The notes beneath the pieces were generated by a model. The model did no database searches and was not told the DNA's origin. It saw nothing but the letters and a program-made list of their open reading frames with translations. Positions 57,432 to 64,000 of a stretch of 64,000 nucleotides of DNA are shown here, in pieces; the first letter of the stretch is position 1; every line of letters starts with the position of its first letter. The stretch is from an uncultured Pelagibacteraceae bacterium (GTDB lineage: Bacteria; Pseudomonadota; Alphaproteobacteria; Pelagibacterales; Pelagibacteraceae): the NCBI GenBank assembly GCA_902632875.1, contig CACPEI010000001.1, positions 1 to 64,000 of the forward strand, written 5' to 3'. The translations under genes and the position numbers were made by a program.

Positions 57432-57647
57432 ATGAAACATGTTACTAAAAAGAGGCATATAGCCAAAACTATAACCTGGCGAATGCTTGCTACAACAGAC
57501 ACATTTTTAATTGCTTGGTTAATTACAGGTGAATGGAATTGGGCTGGTGCTATAGCCGGAATGGAAGTCATAACAAAAATGTTTTTATATTATTTCCACG
57601 AAAGAGCTTGGTATAGGCATATTAAATTTGGACTTGAAGAAAAATAA
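57432..57647 (+). CDS. DUF2061 small membrane protein
   Basis: The 71-residue protein matches the DUF2061 pattern: HIAKTITWRMLATTDTFLIAWLITG, listed here as residues 9-33, then two hydrophobic stretches and FHERAWYRHIKFG. Its function is unknown; it is often annotated beside sulfur or HIT genes. A good ribosome-binding site AAGGA lies 6-7 bases before the ATG. Confidence 0.88.
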   Translation: MKHVTKKRHIAKTITWRMLATTDTFLIAWLITGEWNWAGAIAGMEVITKMFLYYFHERAWYRHIKFGLEEK

Positions 57648-57673
57648 TGTTAATTTTTATTTTGTAAAATTTT

Positions 57674-58039
57674 ATGGGTTACGACGTTAATAATATTTTT
57701 GCTAAGATCTTAAGAGGTGAAGTTCCTTGTAAAAAAATTTATGAAGATAAATTTATTTTATCCTTTCACGACATCAATCCTCAGAAGAAAGTACATGCAT
57801 TAGTTATTCCTAAAGGAAGCTATATTGATCTAGATGATTTTAGCACAAAAGCATCACCAGAGGAGATTGTGGGCCTTGTTAAAGGAATCAATACTGTTGC
57901 CAAAAAACTAGGTATTTCAGTTGATACTGGTAAGGGATATAGAGCCTTAGCAAATATAAATGAGCATGGAGGTCAAGAGGTGCCTCATCTTCACTTCCAT
58001 TTATTTGGAGGTGAGAGAGTTGGAAAGATGGTCGAGTGA
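57674..58039 (+). CDS. hinT: HIT-family nucleotide hydrolase
   Basis: HinT-like proteins hydrolyse AMP-lysine and related nucleotide phosphoramidates. The 121-residue protein starts NIFAKILRGEVPCKKIYED and has the histidine triad HLHFHLFGG (H105, H107, H109). It overlaps the downstream GNAT gene by GTGA and follows the his and DUF2061 genes. Confidence 0.93.
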   Translation: MGYDVNNIFAKILRGEVPCKKIYEDKFILSFHDINPQKKVHALVIPKGSYIDLDDFSTKASPEEIVGLVKGINTVAKKLGISVDTGKGYRALANINEHGGQEVPHLHFHLFGGERVGKMVE

Positions 58040-58539
58040 TTAAAAAAATTGAGAGAAATTATTTAGAAATCAATTCTTTAAATGATTTGAAAGAAACAAG
58101 ACTTACTCAAAATGAGTTTTCATTTGAAAAAGTAGAACCCGAAAATTTCCAAATTAACAAATTTTTCTACAAAAATGTGGGAAAAAAACATCATTGGATT
58201 GATCGTTTAGTGTGGACAGATAAAAATTGGATTGATTATACAACAGACAACCAAGTTAAAACATTTATCGTAAAAAAGCATGATGAACTGGTAGGTTACT
58301 TTGAGCTTATTTACCATGAAGAGCAGAATGAAGTTGAGATTGCTTATTTAGGCTTGTTAGAAGAATACCATAATAAAAAAATTGGATCTTTTCTTCTATC
58401 AACTGCAATAAAAAATGCTTTTTTAGAAAAACCTCAACGTGTTTGGGTGCATACATGTTCATTAGATCATAAAAATGCTTTAAAAAATTATATTGCTAGA
58501 GGAATGAAAATTTTTAAAAAAGAAACTGTTTTTGTTTAG
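58036..58539 (+). CDS. GNAT-family N-acetyltransferase
   Basis: The 167-residue protein has the GNAT core: GYFELIYHEEQNEVEIAYLGLLEEYHNKKIGSFLL, given here as about residues 89-123, with the acetyl-CoA loop YHNKKIGS, and a C-terminal VHTCSLDHKNALKNYIARGM. The start is GTG in the HIT stop overlap. The substrate is unknown. Confidence 0.87.
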   Translation: MIKKIERNYLEINSLNDLKETRLTQNEFSFEKVEPENFQINKFFYKNVGKKHHWIDRLVWTDKNWIDYTTDNQVKTFIVKKHDELVGYFELIYHEEQNEVEIAYLGLLEEYHNKKIGSFLLSTAIKNAFLEKPQRVWVHTCSLDHKNALKNYIARGMKIFKKETVFV

Positions 58540-58540
58540 T

Positions 58541-59086
58541 TTAATCTTGTTTAGGTAATTTAAATAGGTTTTTAGTTAAATTAATATTCTTATCAATTGA
58601 TGAAAGTACAGTAGTATTTGAATTTTGATAGATATCAGTAGTTTGCCAACCTATTAAATTATAAGATTTTTTGTCAAAAAATAGACTTATTTCATTTTCA
58701 TTTTCAGTAAAACTAAAATCTATTACGTTCTTTTTAATATTTTTTCCTTTAATATTTTTAAGTTTATTTAATAAAAAACTTTTGTCTAAAATTAAATTTA
58801 AAGGCGTTTTTTCAATAGGATAAATATAAAAACTATTGACTGTTTTAATGACTAATGAATTTCCATTTGACACTAGTATTTTATTTTTAGAGTTATATTT
58901 ACAAAAAATTTTCTTTGGATATTCAACTGTACATTTTCCATTTTCAATTTTACCGTTGATATTTTGTTCAAATTCAAAAGAAATATTTTTTATATCTGAT
59001 AAATTTTTGATTATATTATCTTCAATAGACGCATAAGAGTTAGAAATAAATAATGTGAAAAAAAATATCGTTAAATATTTTTTCAT
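58541..59086 (-). CDS. lolA: Outer-membrane lipoprotein carrier LolA-like protein
   Basis: LolA shuttles lipoproteins across the periplasm. The 181-residue precursor has a signal peptide (1-19, ending SNSYAS) and a LolA-type beta fold beginning LSDIKNISFEFEQNINGKIENGK at about 29-51. Sequence identity is low, but the ftsK-lolA order is the conserved alphaproteobacterial one. It overlaps the ftsK stop by one base. Confidence 0.85.
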   Translation of the reverse strand: MKKYLTIFFFTLFISNSYASIEDNIIKNLSDIKNISFEFEQNINGKIENGKCTVEYPKKIFCKYNSKNKILVSNGNSLVIKTVNSFYIYPIEKTPLNLILDKSFLLNKLKNIKGKNIKKNVIDFSFTENENEISLFFDKKSYNLIGWQTTDIYQNSNTTVLSSIDKNINLTKNLFKLPKQD

Positions 59087-61170
59087 TAAAGGACATCTCT
59101 TTTACCAACATGATTAGCCTTACTCACAATTCCTTCTGCTTCCATCATATCTATTATTCTTGCAGCTCTATTATAGCCTATTTGAAGTTTTCTTTGTAAA
59201 AATGATGTAGACGCTTTACCCTCTGATTTAATTATTTCTACCGCTGTTTGGTATAATTCGTCTTTATCACCCTGACTTTTAGTATTTTCGCTTATTTCTT
59301 TTTCATCAGCAAAATTAAGTATTTCGTCAACATAATCTGGTTCTGCCTGGGATCTTAAAAAATTATTTATTTCTTCAATTTCATTATCAGACACAAATGG
59401 AGCATGTATTCTTACAATACGATTTGCTGATGCAGATGACATATAAAGCATATCACCTTTCCCTAAAAGTTGTTCAGCACCTTGTTCACCCAATATGGTT
59501 CTGCTGTCAATTTTTGAAGTTACTTGAAATGAAATTCTTGTTGGAAAATTTGCTTTAATTGTACCTGTGATTACATCAACACTTGGTCTTTGGGTCGCCA
59601 TTATAATGTGAATTCCAGCTGCTCTAGCCATTTGAGATAATTTTTGAATATAATTTTCTATTTCTTTTCCTGCAACCAACATCAGATCTGACATCTCATC
59701 TACAACAACAACTATATAAGGCATCGGAAGTTTATGTTTAGTATTGTAACTGTCTATATTTCTAACGCCCTCTCTAGTCATTAGTCTATATCTACTTTCC
59801 ATCTCTTTAACGACCCAGCCTAAGACAGATGCTGCTTTTTTGGCCTCTGTTATAACGGGACATAATAAGTGGGGAACACCTTCATAGGTAGAAAGTTCTA
59901 ACATTTTAGGATCTATTAAAATAAATTTACATATCTCTGGAGTATGTCTAAATAAAAGAGATAAGATAATTGTATTTATACAAACAGATTTTCCTGAACC
60001 AGTAGTTCCGGCAATTAATAAATGTGGCATAGATGTTAGGTCTCCAACAATGGGTTTTCCAGAAATGCTTTTGCCTAACGCAATGGGTAATTTAATCTCT
60101 CTCTTTTTAAAGTCATGATTATTCAATATTTCACTTAAATAAACATTTTCTCTTGATGAGTTAGGTAATTCAATACCAATGGTGTTACTACCAGGTATAG
60201 TAGAAATTCTTGCAGACTCTGAACTCGTATTTCGAGCTATGTCATCTGAAAGATTTATTATTTTTGAAACCTTTACACCTGCAGCAGGCTCAAATTCATT
60301 TAAAGTCACGACCGGACCATTGCTAATTTTTTTTATATTACCACTTACGCCAAAATCCAAAAGAATTTTTTCAAGAAATTCAGGATTAGAATTTTCGCTC
60401 TTACTTATGTCTACTCTTTCCTTCTTCGATGGTACTTTTAATAAATCAATTGGAGGTAACTTAAATTTTTTTTGATTATTTGATTGGGATTGATCTGCTT
60501 TTATAAATGGCAAATCTTCTTGAATTAAATTTTTTATTTCCTGTTGGGGAATGTATTCTTTGATTACTTCATTTTCTTTTTCATAATTCTTTGTAGTCTT
60601 CCTAGTAAAAAAATTGATGAATAAAACAAAATTTTTGATTTGAAAATTGATACTAAATAAAAATACGATGAAAATAAGAATTATTAAAGAGTAATAAAAA
60701 ATATTCTCATTTATTGAGATTATATTTCCTAAAAATAATCGATTGATATAATTACCAACAAAACCACCGTTTCCATTAATATAAAGTTCAAATGCTTCCG
60801 TGTAGTAGAAATTAAAAAAGGATGATCCAATTATTGAATAGACAACAATAAAAAAAGTATTTTCAAAAAGTAGAAATATATTTTTTCTTTTAAAAATATT
60901 GAACCCAGTAATTAGAAAAGTTAAAGGTATGAGATAAGATATTATTCCAATCGACTGAAGAAAAAGATCAGAAATATAACTTCCTTGGTAACCTAAAAAA
61001 TTATTAATTTTTGTGTTTTCACTAAAGATAAAGTTGGGGTCTTCTGGTGAATAAGAGACTAAAGATATAAAAAGTAAAATTCCAATAATAAATATTATAG
61101 TCCCAGCTATTTCGATTAATCTTCTTAGAGCAAAATTAAGTACAGAATTGGCTAGTTTTTTTATATCCAT
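59086..61170 (-). CDS. ftsK: DNA translocase FtsK
   Basis: FtsK pumps chromosome ends across the septum and activates dimer resolution. The 694-residue protein has four to five membrane helices (about 20-190), a short linker, the alpha-beta motor with Walker A GTTGSGKS at 388-395 and VVVVDEMSDLM, and the DNA-reading gamma winged helix (about 630-694; FLQRKLQIGYNRAARIIDMME). It is shorter than E. coli FtsK because the linker is small, normal for alphaproteobacteria. Confidence 0.97.
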   Translation of the reverse strand: MDIKKLANSVLNFALRRLIEIAGTIIFIIGILLFISLVSYSPEDPNFIFSENTKINNFLGYQGSYISDLFLQSIGIISYLIPLTFLITGFNIFKRKNIFLLFENTFFIVVYSIIGSSFFNFYYTEAFELYINGNGGFVGNYINRLFLGNIISINENIFYYSLIILIFIVFLFSINFQIKNFVLFINFFTRKTTKNYEKENEVIKEYIPQQEIKNLIQEDLPFIKADQSQSNNQKKFKLPPIDLLKVPSKKERVDISKSENSNPEFLEKILLDFGVSGNIKKISNGPVVTLNEFEPAAGVKVSKIINLSDDIARNTSSESARISTIPGSNTIGIELPNSSRENVYLSEILNNHDFKKREIKLPIALGKSISGKPIVGDLTSMPHLLIAGTTGSGKSVCINTIILSLLFRHTPEICKFILIDPKMLELSTYEGVPHLLCPVITEAKKAASVLGWVVKEMESRYRLMTREGVRNIDSYNTKHKLPMPYIVVVVDEMSDLMLVAGKEIENYIQKLSQMARAAGIHIIMATQRPSVDVITGTIKANFPTRISFQVTSKIDSRTILGEQGAEQLLGKGDMLYMSSASANRIVRIHAPFVSDNEIEEINNFLRSQAEPDYVDEILNFADEKEISENTKSQGDKDELYQTAVEIIKSEGKASTSFLQRKLQIGYNRAARIIDMMEAEGIVSKANHVGKRDVL

Positions 61171-61233
61171 ATTTAATGAATCAAATTAACCACTTTGTAT
61201 CATCTAATTTTTATTGTTAAAATTAAAATTATT

Positions 61234-62304
61234 ATGAAAGTTTGTATAATTGGAGATGGATTAACAAGTTTAACTTTGGCCAAAGCCTTAGTTAATCAAG
61301 GAGTATATGTTCATATTTTTACTCAGCAAAAATTAAGAAAAAAAAACAAAGGTCGCACAATAGGAATTTCAAAAAGTAATCTAGACTTTTTCAACAAAAA
61401 AATATTGAATATCGAAAAATTGTCATGGGATATTAAAAAGATTGAAATTTTTACTGAAAATTTAAAAAATGAACGATTACTTGATTTTAAAAAAGATGAT
61501 AAAACGCTTTTTTCACTTATCGAAAATGATACTCTTTACGAAAATTTATTTTTATCATTAAAAAAAAATAAATTCTTTAAATTTAAAAAAGAAATTTATA
61601 AAATAAATTTTATTAAAAAAAATTATGACTTGGCATTTATTTGCGACGTCAATAGTTTGATCTCAAAAAAATTTTTTTTTAAAAAATTGACTAAAGATTA
61701 TAATAGTTACGCTTACACTGGAATTATAGATCACAAAAAAACTGATAATATTATTGCATGCCAGATATTTACAAAAAAGGGACCATTTGCATTCTTGCCG
61801 ATCTCTAATAAACAGACATCAGTTGTGTTTTCTGCAAGAGGTGAAAAAAATATAAATTTAAAAAAATTTGTTGAAATCTACAATAAAAGATATGACATAA
61901 TAAATTTAAGAGAAATAAATAGATTTAACCTTAAATCATTTACTTTACGATCCTACCATTTCAAAAATATGTTAGCTTTTGGAGATTTGCTCCATAAAAT
62001 TCATCCTTTGGCAGGTCAAGGTTTTAATATGTCCATAAGAGATATCAAAGAAGTGGTAGAATTAATTAAATTTAAGATTAATTTAGGATTAGATCTAGAT
62101 AGTTCAGTTTGTACAGAATTTGAGAAAAAGACTAAAACTAAAAATTTTCTTTTTATGAATGGAGTTGATTTTATCTATGAACTATTTAGATTTGAGAGTG
62201 CCCTTAACCAAAAATTTTTAAGTAAATCCATGCAATTACTCTGCCAAAATAAAGAATTAAATAAACTTTTTATAAAGTATGCAGATACAGGTACAATATT
62301 TTAA
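61234..62304 (+). CDS. UbiH-family FAD-dependent monooxygenase
   Basis: This is a probable ubiquinone-ring hydroxylase. The 356-residue product starts at the ATG at 61234 (MKVCIIGDGLTSLTLAKAL, the FAD dinucleotide fold). A TTG at 61195 would prepend 13 unsupported residues. The second FAD motif is FGDLLHKIHPLAGQGFNMSIRDI. The centre of the protein is highly divergent and lysine-rich. The exact ring position hydroxylated cannot be assigned. It is divergent to ftsK. Confidence 0.88.
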   Translation: MKVCIIGDGLTSLTLAKALVNQGVYVHIFTQQKLRKKNKGRTIGISKSNLDFFNKKILNIEKLSWDIKKIEIFTENLKNERLLDFKKDDKTLFSLIENDTLYENLFLSLKKNKFFKFKKEIYKINFIKKNYDLAFICDVNSLISKKFFFKKLTKDYNSYAYTGIIDHKKTDNIIACQIFTKKGPFAFLPISNKQTSVVFSARGEKNINLKKFVEIYNKRYDIINLREINRFNLKSFTLRSYHFKNMLAFGDLLHKIHPLAGQGFNMSIRDIKEVVELIKFKINLGLDLDSSVCTEFEKKTKTKNFLFMNGVDFIYELFRFESALNQKFLSKSMQLLCQNKELNKLFIKYADTGTIF

Positions 62305-62306
62305 TT

Positions 62307-62966
62307 TTATTGAATAGTATTATTATCATATTGATCATATGTATATGTTGTCAATATTTCAGCAATCTTTGTTTTTCTAAGATTAATATCTTTTGTTTCA
62401 AGTAAAATTTGTTTTTCCTCTAGGGTAAAAGGTGATGCCATTGCAAGTGCATTAATTATTTCATCTAAACTCTGTTTTTGCATTGCTGACCAATTTATTA
62501 TAAATCCTTTTCTGTCAAAAAGAGTCTTAAGATCTTTGAAAATAATTTCCAAATCAGAGAACTTTAAATTATCTTTTTTGTTATCTAAATCGTTTTTGTA
62601 ATCTTCAAATGAAATTTTACATTCACGGTATTTTTTATTAGTTTGAACTTCCTCAATAATTTTAAACCTAATTAATCCTTTTAATTCGATTAAAAATCTT
62701 GCATCTTCGGTCTCTTTAAAACTTACAATTTTTCCCATACACCCAATATTATGGAGCAGAGGCGTTTTATTTTCCCCATCTTTTGAAACTTTTGGCTGTA
62801 TCATACCTAATAACTTATCTGATTTCATAACATCGTTTATCATGTCAATGTATCTCGGTTCAAAAATATTAAGTGGAACAGTAGTTTTTGGAAAAATTAT
62901 AAAATTACTTAGTGGAAAAACAGGTATTATTTTTGGTAAATCTTCATTTTTCATTATCATAAACAT
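62307..62966 (-). CDS. LON substrate-binding-domain protein
   Basis: The 219-residue protein is a stand-alone Lon N-terminal (PUA-like) domain: IIPVFPLSNFIIFPKTTVPLNIFEPRYIDM (at about residues 13-42), GCMGKIVSFKET and the helical C-terminal part ending EILTTY. It has no ATPase or protease domain. Such proteins are common in alphaproteobacteria, with an unknown role, perhaps in proteostasis. Three in-frame ATGs (62966, 62960, 62954) are possible starts. Confidence 0.92.
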   Translation of the reverse strand: MFMIMKNEDLPKIIPVFPLSNFIIFPKTTVPLNIFEPRYIDMINDVMKSDKLLGMIQPKVSKDGENKTPLLHNIGCMGKIVSFKETEDARFLIELKGLIRFKIIEEVQTNKKYRECKISFEDYKNDLDNKKDNLKFSDLEIIFKDLKTLFDRKGFIINWSAMQKQSLDEIINALAMASPFTLEEKQILLETKDINLRKTKIAEILTTYTYDQYDNNTIQ

Positions 62967-62983
62967 ACCATAATTAAAATTAC

Positions 62984-63012
62984 TTGAATTAAAAAAAACG
63001 ACACACTATATT
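62984..63012 (+). promoter_or_regulatory. Probable sigma-70 promoter of tRNA-Gly
   Basis: TTGAAT (62984-62989) and TATATT (63007-63012) are 17 bases apart and would start RNA a few bases before the tRNA at 63022. The spacing and position fit a stable-RNA promoter well. Confidence 0.55.
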
Positions 63013-63021
63013 ATTTTTAAT

Positions 63022-63096
63022 GCGGGCGTAGCTCAGTGGTAGAGCGTCTCGTTGCCAACGAGAAGGTCGAGGGTTCGATCCCCTTTGCCCGCTCCA
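63022..63096 (+). tRNA. tRNA-Gly (anticodon GCC)
   Basis: The 75-base gene folds as a cloverleaf: acceptor GCGGGCG pairs with TGCCCGC (one G-T pair), the D arm holds GCTCAGTGGTAGAGC, the anticodon stem TCTCG/CGAGA encloses loop TTGCCAA (anticodon GCC), and the T arm contains GGTTCGATC. The discriminator is T and the CCA end is encoded (63094-63096). It lies beside an FkbM methyltransferase gene. Confidence 0.97.
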
Positions 63097-63101
63097 TTAA
63101 T

Positions 63102-64000
63102 ATGTTTAAAATAATCACTAGTATCTTTCAAAAATACATTGAGGCTAGAGATATTCGTCAATTTAAAAAAAACTTTTTTTATTATATCTTTTTTTAGACT
63201 TATAAGAAAAAAGCTCACGTCAAAAATTAAAATAAAAATTTATGATTTTTATGTTTTTGCAAGCGTTAATAAGAAAAAAATGTCTCATTCACTTCTAAGA
63301 AAATGTGATTTTGAGGATACTCAAGAAATAAAATTGATTGACTCAATTTCAAAAAATTTTTTAATTTATTTATTTGATTGTGGGTCAAACTTTGGTTTTT
63401 ATTCCCTTTATATCGCATCAAAAAATAAAGATAATAAAGTTGTGGCATTTGAAGCATCTCCGTCCACTTTTTTAGAAATGCAAAAAAATATTGAAATAAA
63501 TAATTTTGTTTCGATTAAAATAAATAATTTAGCTGTTTCAAACAATGAGAATTTAAAGTTAACTTTAAATGAAAGTAAAAATGATTGGGAAAGTTCAATC
63601 TCTCACTCTGATTTTGAGAATAAATCTAAAATTTTCATAAAATCCACTACTTTAGATGCTGTTACCAAAAAACAAGTTTTTGATGATTACGCAGTTATTA
63701 TTAAGTTAGATGTTGAAGGTCATGAAATGAATGTAATGGATGGAAGTTTATCTTTAATTAAAAAATGCTCACCATTAATAATTTTAGAATTCTCAAAATT
63801 TATTAGAAAAGATAAATTTTATAACTTTTCATATTTGGAGAACTTTTTGGTAAAGTTTGATTATGAAATCTATAATGCTAAATTTCAAATAACTTCTTTA
63901 GAGAAAGTTCTGGACGAAATTAACAAATTACCGAATAATATGTATGGGATTGGAAACAATTTTTTGATAAAAAAAGGATCAAAAATAGAAAAAATAATTA
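63102..64000 (+). CDS. FkbM-family methyltransferase, partial, with probable early frameshift
   Basis: From an ATG at 63102 the frame reads MFKIITSIFQKYIEARDIRQ and stops at a TAG (63195-63197). One base over, an open frame continues to the window edge with FDCGSNFGFYSLYIASKN (SAM-binding), VVAFEASPSTFLEMQKNI and IIKLDVEGHEMNVMDGS, diagnostic of FkbM methyltransferases. The two join if one base is removed from the A8 (63165-63172) or T7 (63189-63195) run. Alternatively translation begins at the ATG at 63280. FkbM enzymes O-methylate sugars or lipids, often in surface polysaccharide clusters. The C-terminus is beyond the window. Confidence 0.85.

Noticed and set aside
1..64000. CRISPR arrays, prophage, transposases, rRNA operons, defence islands
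   Set aside because: Read through the window on both strands and found no repeats-plus-spacers, integrase, transposase, rRNA or defence-gene signatures.

Overview
The window is a very AT-rich, extremely compact bacterial chromosome segment whose gene content and order point to a streamlined alphaproteobacterium of the SAR11 clade (Pelagibacterales). The evidence is lysine/asparagine/isoleucine-rich proteins, gaps of only a few bases between genes, many overlapping gene ends, TTG starts, a single signal-bearing porin with less extreme base composition, and the alphaproteobacterial syntenies listed below. This assignment is inference from family knowledge; no search was run. About 70 protein genes, one tRNA gene and a probable replication origin are present. 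There are no rRNA genes, CRISPR arrays, prophages or insertion sequences. No stretch over 300 bases lacks a gene; the longest are 45414-45694 (281 b, the probable origin) and 30103-30287 (185 b, porin control region).

Region by region. 1-12788 (mostly minus strand): nusA (cut by the window edge), metK, lnt, ybeY, phoH, miaB, fur and a very short tsaB form one tightly packed run. A divergent polysaccharide deacetylase follows, then a Bax-like glucosaminidase, nfuA, trpS and murJ. 12839-18345: malic enzyme, a BON lipoprotein, rsmI, an LpoA-like periplasmic protein and rdgB. 18382-24626: the grpE-dnaK-dnaJ chaperone operon, dapB, nth and a PfkB kinase. 24627-29062: a 2OG oxygenase, an orphan winged-helix regulator, a YkuD L,D-transpeptidase, yggS, a ThiE-like protein and a TPR-sulfotransferase ending in a clear terminator. 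29113-30866: the major porin and a DUF3576 lipoprotein.

30914-53758 is the conserved alphaproteobacterial origin block: leuS-lptE-holA, parB-parA-rsmG-mnmG-mnmE, rho, the haem genes hemG-hemH-hemE, the intergenic probable oriC, then ppsR-maf-aroE-coaE-dnaQ, secB-fxsA, timA-like and smr, hslU-hslV. Near the origin, genes to the left run leftwards and most genes to the right run rightwards. A parS-like palindrome lies inside rsmG beside parAB. Two paralogous sulfotransferase genes are inserted in this otherwise conserved block. 53850-57419 is the his operon (hisB-H-A-F, then hisE) with a 2OG oxygenase on the opposite strand between hisF and hisE. 57432-62966 holds DUF2061, HIT and GNAT proteins, lolA, ftsK, a UbiH-type monooxygenase and a LON-domain protein. 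The window ends with tRNA-Gly(GCC) and an FkbM methyltransferase running off the edge.

The main oddities are three reading frames (hemG, hisF, fkbM), each broken by exactly one extra base in or near an A/T homopolymer; a HemG-type oxidase where alphaproteobacteria usually carry hemJ; overlapping divergent 5' ends (tsaB/deacetylase, yggS/thiE-like); a rearranged iron-sulfur cysteine pattern in Nth; and three PAPS-type sulfotransferases in a lineage described as lacking assimilatory sulfate reduction. No clearly new multi-gene system was found.
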